Shown here: positions 1 through 10,937 of the stretch, in pieces
Layout: every line of letters begins with the position of its first letter
Position numbering within the stretch: position 1 is the stretch's first letter
From: Histomonas meleagridis
Taxonomy: Eukaryota > Parabasalia > Tritrichomonadida > Dientamoebidae
DNA: 64,000 bases
Assembly (NCBI GenBank): GCA_020186115.1
Contig: WSYJ01000178.1
Coordinates: 1-64,000, forward strand
Reading direction: 5' to 3'
Position numbers and translations under genes: made by a program
The notes under the pieces: model-generated
Seen by the model: the letters and a program-made list of their open reading frames with translations, nothing else
Told to the model about the DNA's origin: nothing
The model's database searches: none

Positions 1-1
1 T

Positions 2-871
2 AACAATTGCCAATTCAAACAATATCTTACTTTGAAAGGTAAAAAGTGTAAAATTATTCCGAGTTACATTGAAATTAGGTGGCTTTCTTTATATAATTCA
101 ATCAAACGTGCATGTCAACTTCGTAAGGAAATTAGCGAATTTTATTCAATTAAGGATAGGTCAATTGAATTATTAAAAATAAAAGATGATGATAAATCAA
201 ATGACAATGATTGAATATATTTAAATGCAATTTCGCCTTATATAACGAAAATTAGCAATATTACGAAAAAGCTTGAAAGTGATTCAAATGATAATTTTTT
301 CTGTGCGCTAGATTTAGTAATGGAAATTTATCAAGAGATAACTCAGGAAATGCATATGAGTGGATTCATTCAACAATCCAACAATTTAGAAAATGGACTA
401 TTTACAAGGTTAATTAAATATGAAGAATTTCTTAATAACCTAACCATTGCAGCAATTCTTAACCCTTGTTTAGATGGCAAAAAGCTTTTGCCATATGAAT
501 TAAAAAAATATTATATTGAAGCTAAAAATTACTTGAAATCAAAAATTCCACATCAAACTAACCAAAATAACATAAACACCTCACCTAGATCTCGAAATGC
601 AACACGAAATTCAAATGAATACAAGCTATTTAAAAAAGTTAGAATTCCAGATAATACAAATATTGTATCATTTTGGAAAGGAAGCTCAAAACAATTTCCA
701 AATTCATTCAAAATTGCTGAAAAGTACTTTTGTTTTAAAGCAAGTTCAGCAAACATAGAGCGAGCATTTTCAATGGCAAGATATGCTTTACCAGACCAGT
801 GCGGTGCATTGTCCAAAGAAAGTGCAACTGAAAGAGCTTTTCTCTATGTTAATGCTGATTTATTAAGCTAA
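2..871 (+). pseudogene. hAT-family transposase, 3' part, one internal stop
   Basis: One reading frame enters from the left edge and runs to TAA at 869-871, broken only by a TGA at 212-214. The first part has an R-W-L-S motif, as in the catalytic core of hAT transposases. The last ~80 residues are a clear hAT C-terminal dimerisation domain: a W-K near 676, then F-P, then a block reading SSANIERAFSMA (about 742-777) and a closing E-R-A-F-L-Y-V-N-A-D. The N-terminus, BED finger and left end of the element lie outside the window. Because only one codon breaks about 290, decay is probably recent. Family assignment is firm; whether any protein is made is not known. Confidence 0.85.
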
Positions 872-1202
872 ATAAATAAATTCAATTAAAATATATTTCT
901 ATAAGTGTGTGTAGCTGTTATAAATGAATAATTTTTTAATATGATAATATAATTGCTGATTTTGATGATATTTTATGAAATAATATAATTTTTGATATTA
1001 TTATAATGAGTTGAGACTGTCAATTAAATATTTTTTAATGAAAGATCTATTGTATTTTATTTTAATTTTATTCTTATTCTTATTCTTATTTTTATTCTGA
1101 TTATAATTATTTTTTTTTTATATTTTTAAAATAAATCTTTTAATCATTTCAATTTACACAATAAATAGCGGTTAACGATCATCATATAAACGGTCTACTC
1201 CA
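872..1202. other. AT-rich spacer between two transposons
   Basis: About 330 bp, very T-rich, with a short run of TTATTC-type repeats near 1060-1100. I see no gene. The right terminus of the hAT element should lie here, but I could not identify it without its left partner. Confidence 0.5.
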
Positions 1203-1211
1203 AAAAATTTT

Positions 1212-1412
1212 GGGCAATCGCTTAATAACACGCGACTTTTTCTGAGGAAATTTGAATGCTTTATTCCCACTTTTGGGTACATCCATGAGAAAAGGAAAAA
1301 TAACACGCCACTTTTTGTGTGATTTATTTTGGCATTAAAGCAAGTCATCTTGTAGCATTTTTAAATGAAAACATGGTGAAACATTCATTTGTGAACGCAA
1401 CGGCGACTTTTT
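1212..1412 (+). repeat. Left terminal inverted repeat of the MULE (201 bp)
   Basis: Compared block by block with the reverse complement of 3306-3506, I found no mismatch over 201 bp. The next four outer bases (TTTT) also pair, but only because the target duplication is nearly palindromic. Confidence 0.92.
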
Positions 1413-1515
1413 GAACTCATGTGTCACATTGAGTTTTTAAGAAAAACATCAACTTTTTGAAGTAAATAACCGATAAATTAACTCAATTTTATCATGTTTC
1501 ATCCAAATCAGTGCA

Positions 1516-3158
1516 ATGGAGACTCCTCCTGAGCTCATAGAAGCATTTACGCGTCTTAACAATGCATTCTTTGAAGATGTACATGCTCTTGTTCAACGGG
1601 TGCGCGAGATTTCTGATCAATATAAGTGCCGATATGTTCCCAGATCAACAGGTGAAGCAAGATCAATGCAACTTTTCTGCTGTAGACAGTATCGAACAAT
1701 CTATTACTGCAATGCATGCCTTAGGATTCTTTACAACCCCGAAACACAATTAGCACAATTCAATTCTTGCGATTTAAACCACACACATGAAATTTCTGCA
1801 TCATACAACGGAAAAGAAAGAAATCAACTAAGCGAAACACAAAAAACGAAAATCAGAGATTCAACATTACAAGGATTATCGGCTTATAACATTCGCATCA
1901 AACAAGGATTGGTTTGTTCGAAAGATGTATTATACAATACAAGAAGAGAGATCTTAAAAAACATTCGAGACCATGAAATGGATGAATTGCTTGATCAAAT
2001 GAAAAATGGAAATAATTGGTCGAACAAAATAATAATAGATGAAAATAAGCGTTTTAATGGATGTCATGTATTTCACGAACCTATTATGTCTGAAAAATAT
2101 GCTAATGATCTGTGCATTATTGACGATACAAGTTGTACAAATTACTATCACCTCCCTCTTTTATTAATGATTAGTGAAGATCAAAATGGTCGAAACCAAG
2201 TATTATCTTTTGCAATAATATGCTCACGAACAAAGAATGAATTTATAAATTATTTTGTAGAAATCAAACAAAAAATAGGTGATATCAGGCTCTTTATCTG
2301 CGATTGAAACAAAACACAGGTCAAAGCACTGAAATTTGTCTTTCCATTATGCAAAATTATATTTTGCAGTGTTCACATTTCTCGTAATCTTCGAAAAAAG
2401 GCAGGGCAAAAAATGTGTGATTTATTTCATAAGCTTCAAATCCAAGAAATTTCTGAAGAAGAATTTATCAATGCATGTAATAATTATGTAAATGAACATC
2501 CAAAAACAAAAGGATCGCGTTTGTTACGAAACTTATTAGAGGATCAGGATAAGTGGTACCAAGTATAATTTCAAAATATATACATTGCGATAATACAACA
2601 TCAAATCGAGTTGAAGGTTTTTTTGGAAGTCTCAAGAATTTACTAGAACATAAAATTGTAACATTAGGAAATTTTGTATATGCAATTTATTTAAGAGGTG
2701 AAAGACTTAGAATATTATCTAAAAGTGATAAACCAACAATTATCCCACAAGAATTAATGAGCAAAGAAGATTCGAAAAAACTTGGTACATTTGCTTCAGC
2801 AATGATATTCTCTGAATATATGGACCTCAAACTAAATGGTGTATTGTCTATTCCATACTCTGAGACCTGCTGCAAAAATCATACATTATACAATCTCCCT
2901 TGCGAATCGATCTCTTGAAATTAGAAATATTCTAGACAAAGCCTTAAATGATTTATGCTCGCTTGAACATGAACAGGAGAAGATGGAGATATTCTTCCAC
3001 CAGAACACATACAGATTTCTGGAGCGCCTACAAGATATCCAAGAAACAATGTGGATAAAGCAGGCGCTCCGAAGGTGAAGAAAAAATATCGTTGCAGTAT
3101 ATGTGGAGGTGATACTCATACTGCACCTAGATGTCCAAAAAATGTTTTAGCTACTTAA
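1516..3158 (+). pseudogene. MULE transposase, degenerate
   Basis: The reading region starts at ATG 1516. The first 263 codons are open and include a Cys/His-rich N-terminal segment and the start of the MULE catalytic domain, ending in F-I-C-D just before TGA 2305-2307. The same frame then continues (N-K-T-Q-V-K-A and a C-x2-H-I-S-R-N-L block) to about 2560. Homology moves to a second frame (2553-2918, with N-R-V-E-G-F-F-G and a Cys/His SWIM-like end). A short stretch of frame change follows near 2920-3060. The original second frame resumes with a CCHC zinc knuckle (C-x2-C-x4-H-x4-C, about 3090-3138) and ends at TAA 3156-3158. The minimum is one nonsense and about three frameshift changes. Family is clear; the protein cannot be made intact. 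Confidence 0.8.
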
Positions 3159-3305
3159 TAAAAACTTAATTATATTAAACTCATAATATCAAAAATGTGA
3201 ATATACAATTTAACAGTTCATGAGAAAAAAACATCATAAATCATGTGAGAATAAGCATATTCGAGAATCCTTTGTAAACTGTTGGAATTCCAAATTCTCC
3301 TTTTT

Positions 3306-3506
3306 AAAAAGTCGCCGTTGCGTTCACAAATGAATGTTTCACCATGTTTTCATTTAAAAATGCTACAAGATGACTTGCTTTAATGCCAAAATAAATCACA
3401 CAAAAAGTGGCGTGTTATTTTTCCTTTTCTCATGGATGTACCCAAAAGTGGGAATAAAGCATTCAAATTTCCTCAGAAAAAGTCGCGTGTTATTAAGCGA
3501 TTGCCC
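3306..3506 (-). repeat. Right terminal inverted repeat of the MULE (201 bp)
   Basis: Exact inverted copy of 1212-1412. It ends in GCGATTGCCC and is followed by the second AAAAATTTT target copy. Confidence 0.92.
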
Positions 3507-3515
3507 AAAAATTTT

Positions 3516-3956
3516 TTTATCTGAAATTATTGTGTCTTTTAAAATAGATTTTTAAATAGTATTCTGATAATATTTGAATCAACATATATACATGCAAAAT
3601 AATTTAAATATATTTATAAATTACTTAAATGTATCGAAAAAAACGCATAAAACAGATATAAATGTCACTTTTTGTACTTTTTGAATTCGCACGTGTCATG
3701 TCACTTTTCATATGCGTCACTTTTTGTACTTGTACCTGTTTAAACGTTATGACAAAAAACGATTAAAAAGTACAAGTACCGTTTTCGGATACCCTACTTA
3801 CAAGTAGAATATAAGGATGCGCTGAAGGAACCGCCCGCAATTGAAAGGAATTGAACATATCGGATTTTTCCGATAGGTTTTGTTTGATTTTTAATCGGCA
3901 AAGGGATTTAATGTAATATTAAATAAATGTATAACGAGGTTATTGATTATATAATA
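3516..3956. other. Non-coding spacer with short direct and inverted repeats
   Basis: No gene is visible. A 16-base direct repeat, GTCACTTTTTGTACTT, occurs at 3664-3679 and 3716-3731, and an inverted relative, AAAAAGTACAAGTACC, at 3765-3780. The stretch around 3675-3715 (ACTTTTTGAA followed by a GTGTCA block) resembles the sequence just inside the MULE terminal repeat at 1406-1430. It could be the relic of a related element. Confidence 0.45.
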
Positions 3957-4402
3957 GGCAATTTTCGAAATATCAATTTATTTCGAAATCACGGTTTAAT
4001 TTCGGTATAACTCCTTTATTTCGAAATAAGTTGAAATTACGAAAAACCGTTGTAATTTAGGAACGGTTTTCAATTTCGAAAAACCGTCAGAATTACGGAA
4101 CGGTTTGTAAATTCGATACAAATTTTTGTTTCTAAATATTCCACTTTTTCTTTGATAATTTTAAATTCATAATTTGTAAAGTTAAGCTAGCTTGGAATAA
4201 CTGCCCTTATTTCGAAATGACTATTTTTGAATTAAACCGTTCCGTAATTACAAACCGTTCCGTTTTATAGACGGTTTTTCGTAATTAAAAACCGTTCCTA
4301 AATTACAACGGTTTTTCGTAATTCGATTTTATTTCGAAATAAGGGCAGTTATTACGAAATCAAACTGTGATTTCGATATAAATTGATATTTCGAAATTCC
4401 CC
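3957..4402. mobile_element. Foldback/MITE-like element with Myb-type motifs
   Basis: The 446-bp sequence is an imperfect palindrome. The left arm (GG, then AATTTTCGAAATATCAATTTAT) matches the reverse complement of the right arm over about 190 bp with scattered mismatches. Both sides are flanked by TAATA (3952-3956 and 4403-4407), a possible 5-bp target duplication, though short AT-rich matches are weak evidence. No coding capacity is seen. Nine copies of AACGGTTT or GACGGTTT in either orientation lie near 4045, 4062, 4081, 4099, 4234, 4252, 4270, 4288 and 4307, about 18 bp apart. TTATTTCGAAATAAG palindromes lie outside them. The structure fits a non-autonomous DNA transposon. Confidence 0.7.
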
Positions 4403-5135
4403 TAATATCTTCATATAATCAAGATGTTTATAATAGAATAAACTGTAATTTAAATGGTGCATCAAATAGATATGCAAAAATGATTATAACTGGTTTAACT
4501 AGTAAGGGCTCAATAGTTGTTATTGGAAAAGGTGTTTACATAGAAATGAGGTGAGATATACTTTTAATTAAGAATATACAGATATGAATACTCAATAATA
4601 TTATTCAATTCAATATTAACTAAGAGTAATGTAAGTTTAGATGTAGATTTTGCTGGAAGAATAATGTTTATTAGTGCTATTGAATTTACAATATAAAGTG
4701 CTTTATATATTGTATTGCAATTAACATGATTATTTGATCAAGAATTACCTTTATATTCATATATAATGGAGTTAACCATAAACATGAAATTATGGTTAAA
4801 TGTATAGGTAATATGTTAACAACATCAATATTACATTTATTATCTTATATTGGTAAATCATCATCTAGAAATTTAAATGATAAAATGAATATATCTGTAA
4901 TATATTTAAGCATAAACAACTACTTTTCCACTAACTTTCCAAGAGTTGTTAATAATGCTCATTTTAAGACAGAAGTTAATACTGTTGATTTATCACATTT
5001 AAATAAAATGTAAAAACTATCATAAAAATGATCCAAATTATCATAACTTAAAACGCACCCAATCTTTAAACAATCTTGAACTTTAATTAAATATCTTTTT
5101 ACTTATTTAACAATTTACTTATTACATTAATTTTA
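4403..5135. other. Spacer with possible coding relics
   Basis: Near 4455-4550 and 4790-5010 (plus strand) there are short open stretches with a protein-like composition, but stops break them and I recognise no family. This may be the residue of an eroded gene. Confidence 0.3.
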
Positions 5136-7418
5136 TTAAAGTGCTTTATCCAATACAATTTCTTCATCTACATTTTTCTTTTTCAAAACAAAGAAATAAA
5201 CATAACCACCAATAGCAGCAGCTACTACAACCAACACCACAATTACAATTGCAGCAATTTCACCACCACTTAACCCCTTTTTGAATTTAAAGAAAGCAGC
5301 TCTATAACTCTTATTAGACTTTAAAGTAATTTTCTTATCATCTATTTCCACATCAACATCATCAGCCTTAAAAATACATTCTACATTTCCCTCAACCAAC
5401 TCAAAACTAATTTCACCTTCATCACCAACTAAAGCCACCAAATAACAATCATCATCATCATTTTTACACCACATTGTTACATTAGCCTTAGTTTCTTTTA
5501 TCATACCTTTTCTATTTGCATATAAAATAGCATTCTCAAAAACCTCATAAAAAATCGAATTCCATTTCTTATAAACAGGTCTTAATTTTTCCATATATTC
5601 ATCATTATTCCAAAAATGAATTCCACTATTATCATGATAATAAGAAGGAATTATACCAAAAAGAGCAGAAAGTGAAAAATAACTTTCTGCAGCTTTACTT
5701 GCTCTTTCCATATCAACATTTTCTACATTTGACATTGGTCTTGAACCACATAAATATCTTCTAATATACCAATATTTCCATTCCCAAGTTGAAAGTATTA
5801 CATTTCCATTATCTTTATTTGTAGCAATTTCGGAACCAAAAGTTTGCATATATTTAACAATTTGTGGAGAAATAATTCCGGAATTTGCCATATTATCTTT
5901 AAACCCTGCTTTTCGTACAGAATCATCAGTAAACATAATTGATGGAATAAAATTATTATTATCATCATCAACACATAAAAATGGATAAATATTATTAGAG
6001 GTATAATAATCAGTATTATAAAGGTTCCAACGATCTTCCCAAAGTGAATCGAAACCAATTCCAATAGAAAGGCCATTTTGAATTGCTTCAAATGCATCAT
6101 GAAATTTATATTCAAACATTTCTTCAGAAAGATAACTTAATATAGCAAATGTAGTAGTACGATCTACAATACAATTAAAGTTCCCATCAGGTCCTCGTAA
6201 ACCATATTTAACTACAAGTTCACATTCTTTTTTCCTTTTCTTTTCTGAATATGAACTTTCTTCAGTAACTGATGAATTTAAGGAACATTCTTTTAATCGA
6301 TTTTCTAAAATTACTGGATCTTGGTCATATTGGATATCATTAAAAAAGGTATAAAGTTGTTCAACATAATAAAATTCTTTATAATTCCCTTTTTGTCCAT
6401 GATTATTCCAATAATATTTGCCCATGAAATCAGTGGTTAACCCGGAATGATTATAACGTTCTTGAGTCATAAATGCAACCCATGTTCCAATCCCATATTT
6501 TTGTTCATAATAAATCTCTGGAAAAAGAGAATACCAATGATCTAATGCGGCGTAATAATTCGAAGATTTATGTTCAACGAGATAAATAGAAAGAGTAAAG
6601 GTTTGATGAGGTCTGATTTTCATTGTAAAGAATTCACCATTATTTCGCCATGGATGTGTAAATCGTTCATCATAAATATCAAAGCCAATGATATGAGTTC
6701 CATTGGCTATGATTGGTAATGGAGAATAAACATATTCGGTCATGATATCAATAGGAACAAAGGATGCGTTAAGAATCATGGTATTAAGTTCAATTGTTTG
6801 ATTGATTGCATCAATTGTTGCAGTGAATTTTTGGACGTTATGATCTTTTGTTTTGGTGATTTCAAAAGAATGGGCTGGATAACTAAAGAAATAAATCTTT
6901 GGCGGTGAGAAAATAAAGGGTTTTGAAGGATGATTATTAATAAGATGAAGAGCTATGGTAGATGTAGAATTAAGAAGACGTTCAAGACGCATACGTTTGG
7001 TTTGACCAAGAGGGGAGGACGCGCGGTTGGATTGAACACGACCATTTGGAGTTTCTTGATTATATGTAATGAAACATTGTGCTTGTTCCATTTCAGATTG
7101 TTCGTATGGTGCAGGACACTGAACTTCGATATGGGTCCATAGTTTGTTTGCTGGTACTTGTACTAAATAGCGAAAATATAAGGGTGATATGTCCGCATTG
7201 GTTCCTGGTTGTACTGTGGCGGTTTTATTGTCTGCACTTCGTGAGGAATGAGATGGTGAACGAAAACTCCAAGCTTCATATCCAAAATCCTTATCATTAA
7301 GACACATGGAATAAGTTTCAATGTTATTATCAAATTGAGAAACATAATGCAGAGGTTCTACGAATGGATTCGCATTTTCTTCACAACGGATAAGTTGGAA
7401 AAGAAAAAAGAAGAGCAT
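5136..7418 (-). CDS. Large type I membrane glycoprotein, function unknown
   Basis: The 760-residue frame starts at ATG 7418 with a short hydrophobic leader (M-L-F-F-F-L-F-Q-L). A long extracellular part follows, rich in Trp/Tyr and in N-x-S/T sites. Near the C-terminus is G-L-S-G-G-E followed by a strongly hydrophobic segment (about residues 718-742), then K-K-K and a short acidic tail ending L-D-K-A-L. The G-L-S-G-G then Val/Ile/Ala-rich segment is common just before the membrane in trichomonad surface proteins. The middle (residues ~310-640: G-T-W-V-A-F, W-x-N-N-H-G, G-I-G-F-D-S-L-W, W-E-W-K-Y-W) suggests a carbohydrate-active or (beta/alpha)-barrel-like fold, but I cannot assign a family. 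Stop is TAA. Orientation on the cell surface is inferred from topology. Confidence 0.75.
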   Translation of the reverse strand: MLFFFLFQLIRCEENANPFVEPLHYVSQFDNNIETYSMCLNDKDFGYEAWSFRSPSHSSRSADNKTATVQPGTNADISPLYFRYLVQVPANKLWTHIEVQCPAPYEQSEMEQAQCFITYNQETPNGRVQSNRASSPLGQTKRMRLERLLNSTSTIALHLINNHPSKPFIFSPPKIYFFSYPAHSFEITKTKDHNVQKFTATIDAINQTIELNTMILNASFVPIDIMTEYVYSPLPIIANGTHIIGFDIYDERFTHPWRNNGEFFTMKIRPHQTFTLSIYLVEHKSSNYYAALDHWYSLFPEIYYEQKYGIGTWVAFMTQERYNHSGLTTDFMGKYYWNNHGQKGNYKEFYYVEQLYTFFNDIQYDQDPVILENRLKECSLNSSVTEESSYSEKKRKKECELVVKYGLRGPDGNFNCIVDRTTTFAILSYLSEEMFEYKFHDAFEAIQNGLSIGIGFDSLWEDRWNLYNTDYYTSNNIYPFLCVDDDNNNFIPSIMFTDDSVRKAGFKDNMANSGIISPQIVKYMQTFGSEIATNKDNGNVILSTWEWKYWYIRRYLCGSRPMSNVENVDMERASKAAESYFSLSALFGIIPSYYHDNSGIHFWNNDEYMEKLRPVYKKWNSIFYEVFENAILYANRKGMIKETKANVTMWCKNDDDDCYLVALVGDEGEISFELVEGNVECIFKADDVDVEIDDKKITLKSNKSYRAAFFKFKKGLSGGEIAAIVIVVLVVVAAAIGGYVYFFVLKKKNVDEEIVLDKAL

Positions 7419-8469
7419 AATTCAAAGTGATACAAATATCTGTCAAATGATTGCACTTTTATTACAGAGACCACAACTTTATAAAGCCCACATGGATTGA
7501 AACAAGCTTTTTGAATTTTGATAAAAGGTATTCAATTTCGTTCCAACCGCCTGAATGACGATTGAATAGATTCTCAGACTTGTGATATAAAAAAATATGA
7601 AGTGCATTTTTTTTTATTGATGAATAATTATTGAGGTTTTGGTACCCTTTATTTTTTGTAATCTTTTAAGGAACTGAACAAAGCTGAGACGAAATAATGA
7701 GTTTTCATCGATTAATCGATTAATAATTATTCAAATAATATTTTCCCTTTTCAACGAAACCTTGGGTGTGGAAGCTGGCGCACAGTAAAGATTGCCGCCG
7801 CAGTGTGGGTACTCTTTAAATAATCTGGTTTGTAATATTGAAACAAAATTGAGATATGAGGACGGTGAGTGCGATTTTAATTCCTTTATAATGTTTTATG
7901 ACCTACCTTGAAAAACAATTGTGAAGGTGCTTGTGTTGTTATATACTATGTTTTATGAAAAATATCCTTGAAATTTAGAGCTGTCATGATAATTTTCAAT
8001 GATTATATTTTTTGACAACATTCAAATTCATTTCAATACTTTATTTTTTCATAAAATAAATTTTCTATCGTTGTTCCACCCTTTTTGGGTTGAACTTTAG
8101 CGCATTGAATAACCGTATATAGTCAAATGCTAGTACCAAAATGAGGAGGTTTGGAAAACGGTTCAAAAGAATAATCGGAAATGGTCAACGTGATATCGAG
8201 ACGCTCAAATCCCAACTAGAACCAAAAAGACACTCATCCCGAAGAGCTACTGCAAAGTTAATGGAGTTCTTCAGCTTCAGCAATTCACTTCCAAGGACTA
8301 AATTCAAAACGCTAATCTTGGACGGACTCAACTTTCAAATGATTCCTTGAAAGCCCCGGGACAACGATGCGTTGGAATGATGCTATCCTTCCAGAGCGCG
8401 TTTATGGTCGGAAATATTATTAAACATAAATTTGTCGAATGTGGAGGGCAAATTGAAGTACTTGACCTA
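7419..8469. other. Intergenic, no supported gene
   Basis: The region upstream of the glycoprotein gene is slightly GC-richer around 7745-7875 and 8345-8400 than its surroundings. A 69-codon plus-strand frame at 8141-8350 starts with a basic stretch, but it has no recognisable domain and I do not support it. I see no RNA gene. Confidence 0.4.
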
Positions 8470-8600
8470 AAAAATTCGAACATTCCAGTGTAACCATTTT
8501 GCGAAGCCCATATGAGTGCTTTATCAAACAAAAGTATCAGAACAATAAATTTCACAACATCAACTTGATCACCTTCTATTGCTCCAGCAAGTGCAATTTA
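8470..8600 (-). pseudogene. Ankyrin-repeat remnant
   Basis: Read on the minus strand, the segment gives parts of two ankyrin repeats: A-L-A-G-A-I-E-G-D-x-V-D-V-V-K-F, then a run ending D-K-A-L-I-W-A-S-Q-N-G-Y-T-G-M-F-E-F. The A-L-I-x-A-S-x-x-G-Y pattern is the same as in the DUF3447-type ankyrin genes elsewhere in this window. It lacks a start and is flanked by stops, so it is a fragment. Confidence 0.5.
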
Positions 8601-8960
8601 GAGAATATTGAAAAAGATTCATTAAAAATAAATATTTGACATTAATTCATGAAAATAAACATGACCTTTTAATTCCTTCTTTAAAATTATTCCAGATAAA
8701 ATACTCTAACATCTTTATGCTCAATAATAAATTGAACAATTTCTGGGTTACCTGCTTATACTTTCAGGAAGAGATTTTAAATATTTCCCTTTTTTCCATG
8801 AAACTTTTAACCAAAAACTATTCCCAATTCTTGCATTCCATATATATATATGTAAGAATTTTGGTATGCTTAAATTTGAAAAAATGTAAATTAAGCAAGA
8901 TATTTTTTATTTTTTTAAAAAACATAACAGTTTGATATTCAATTGTTTATTAAATGTTAA
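8601..8960. other. AT-rich spacer
   Basis: A 99-codon frame at 8636-8935 exists, but its composition (Lys, Ile, Phe, Leu) is what any AT-rich sequence would give. I see no gene. Confidence 0.4.
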
Positions 8961-10043
8961 ATGACCATTTATGGATTCAAAGACAACGGTTATGATCGTT
9001 CTTGGGCGTTTTTTGGGAATATGACACTTTTTTATCGGATAAATTCTAAAGCATGGGTTCAACTTAAAGTTGGCATTTTTTTTAATAATGACATTTTAGA
9101 AATTATTATGAAAAACTTTGTGATTGTTAAAACCGATGAAATTAGTAATTTATACTTTTTAACAGGAAACACCCCAAAAGAAGAGTTATTCAAAGCAAAA
9201 GAAATTTTTTTTAATGGAGATGATCAGATTAAATTTGAGAACTTATTTGCTTTTCTAAGAAAAATTCCGCAAGAACTTGATGTATTTATTCCAAGGTACC
9301 GAAATAATGATCTCCAAAAAAATTGTATTCATGCGATATATTACCAAACAAAAACAATTTTTAAAATTCAACTTTATAATTATAATATACTCAAAACTAT
9401 ATTTTCATTCAACTTGTCCATTTGTTTCTATAAGGAGAGAAAGAATCAGAGATTTTAAATTTAAAAATTCAATATTATTTTTGTATACACTACCATCTTT
9501 TTTGAAATTAAAAGAAGAAACAATAAATCTTTCAAGTAGTCATCCATATAAAAAAATTGACAAAGTTCTTGAACTACATTCAAATTCTCATTTTAATGAT
9601 TTTATCAGGCCATTTATATATTCTCAGAGGACTTTATTAAATCACAAAGATCGAATTTCCATGTATACATACGGTCATGTCAAAAGAGTTTCTGATCAAT
9701 GATCTTCCTAAACCAAACGAAATTGATACAAGTAACTCAATAACAACATAGCCAATGCAACCTGACTGGAAAATTCTTAAATATCGGAGATAAAATTTTG
9801 AATAGTATAGATATGGAGATCTTTGAATTCATAAAATCGTCAGACTCAGAAGATGAAATCCATTTTATATATAGGGTGGCAAGTGATGTACAATATCTTC
9901 ATAGATTTAAAGAATCCATTACAGACCTTTTGATAAGAATTTCTATAAGATGGGGAGAAGAGATTTCTAATAATGCAAATCTTAAAAATGATATTAATTT
10001 CCGATCCCAATTTTTAAGTAAAATTTATCGAGATCTGCAATAA
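8961..10043 (+). pseudogene. Unrecognised ORF cluster, probably one broken gene
   Basis: Three plus-strand frames follow each other: 8961-9458 (165 codons, ATG start), an overlapping shifted frame to 9702, and 9798-10043 (81 codons). The first reads like real protein (M-T-I-Y-G-F-K-D-N-G-Y-D-R-S-W at its start). The last has an acidic, helical character (S-D-S-E-D-E-I-H). No domain is recognised. The overlap around 9280-9460 suggests a frameshift, so I treat the region as a decayed gene. Separate small genes are possible. Confidence 0.35.
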
Positions 10044-10269
10044 AATCTATTTCAGAAAAAAATAAATGGGTCATGAATTTAATTTATTTTGGTTCATTAT
10101 AGAATATATTTATTATTTTTGCAGAATTTTTATTTTGAGACATCATCAATTATCAAAGTTCTTACAAAAGTGTTGAAGTATACAATAAAAATATTAAAGC
10201 ATTGTAATTAATAATAAAATGATGAATGCTATATTCACATTGTATATAAAACTATCTCTTAAAAAAACT

Positions 10270-10869
10270 TTTTTTTCATCAAACCATTTCTTCAGACCAA
10301 TGATTTAATATTTTTAAAAATTCATCATTTGATGAACGAATCAAAATATCAAAATTCATTAATACATGATCAAATACATATTTTTGATCAGAAGAATATT
10401 TATAATATTCAAAAAAAATTATGATATAATTCCAATGTTAATATTTTAGAATCTCCTGTTGGTAATAATAAAGCTGCTAATTCAAAAATGGAATCAATTT
10501 TAGAGACAAATAAATGTTATACTGATTCTAATAATAATAAACTATTTTTAAATTTATCAAAGTTTTTAAATAATGATCTTACACATTCTAATGGATATTC
10601 ACTTCTAAAAATATGTAATAAATTTGGTAATTGTTGGAAATAACAGGATAAATCAATAAATAATGTAGATGAATAGGCTTATTAAATTGATTTTCTGATA
10701 ACATATAAAGTGGTCTTTTTTCTAAATTTGTAGAAACATGACCATCTTCAATAGATTTTGAATTTCTTTTTGTGTAAAAGTTCTTGATAATTAAAAAAAA
10801 TGATAATTGATAAACTGCTAATAAATATTTATAATAATCATTCGATTTTCCTAGAAAAAATTCAACCAT
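10270..10869 (-). pseudogene. Eroded gene of unknown family
   Basis: The minus strand is open from 10869 to about 10645. Sense then continues in another frame (L-P-N-L-L-H-I-F-R-S-E-Y-P-L-E-C, then L-F-K-N-F-D-K-F-K-N-S-L-L-L-L-E-S) down to about 10270, with further stops. The translated text is coherent and helical, so it is old coding sequence. I do not recognise the family. Confidence 0.4.
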
Positions 10870-10893
10870 GGTTAACTTTGGTAACCAAGGAGG

Positions 10894-10895
<2 letters not shown>

Positions 10896-10931
<36 letters not shown>
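10896..10931. repeat. (TA)n microsatellite
   Basis: An uninterrupted alternation of A and T of about 36 bp, separating two pseudogenes. Confidence 0.95.
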
Positions 10932-10934
<3 letters not shown>

Positions 10935-10937
10935 CAT

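Larger units (their letters stand above)
1203..3515 (+). mobile_element. Mutator-like element (MULE) with 9-bp target duplication
   Basis: The element runs 1212-3506 (2295 bp). Its ends, starting GGGCAATCGC, are perfect inverted repeats of 201 bp. It is flanked on both sides by the 9-bp sequence AAAAATTTT (1203-1211 and 3507-3515), the target-duplication length typical of Mutator elements. The interior carries one transposase reading region with a C-terminal zinc knuckle, as in MULE transposases. Long TIRs, a 9-bp duplication and the transposase type all agree. The transposase is broken, so this copy would need help in trans. Confidence 0.9.

Noticed and set aside
1..3520. Alternative genetic code with TGA as sense
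   Set aside because: TGA ends PI4K and the SNARE exactly at their expected C-termini.
5798..7345. Minus and plus frames inside the glycoprotein gene
   Set aside because: Low-complexity shadows of a long, well-supported gene.
8141..8350. 69-codon basic ORF
   Set aside because: No domain, no promoter-like element and no TAAA stop; adjacent to pseudogene fragments.
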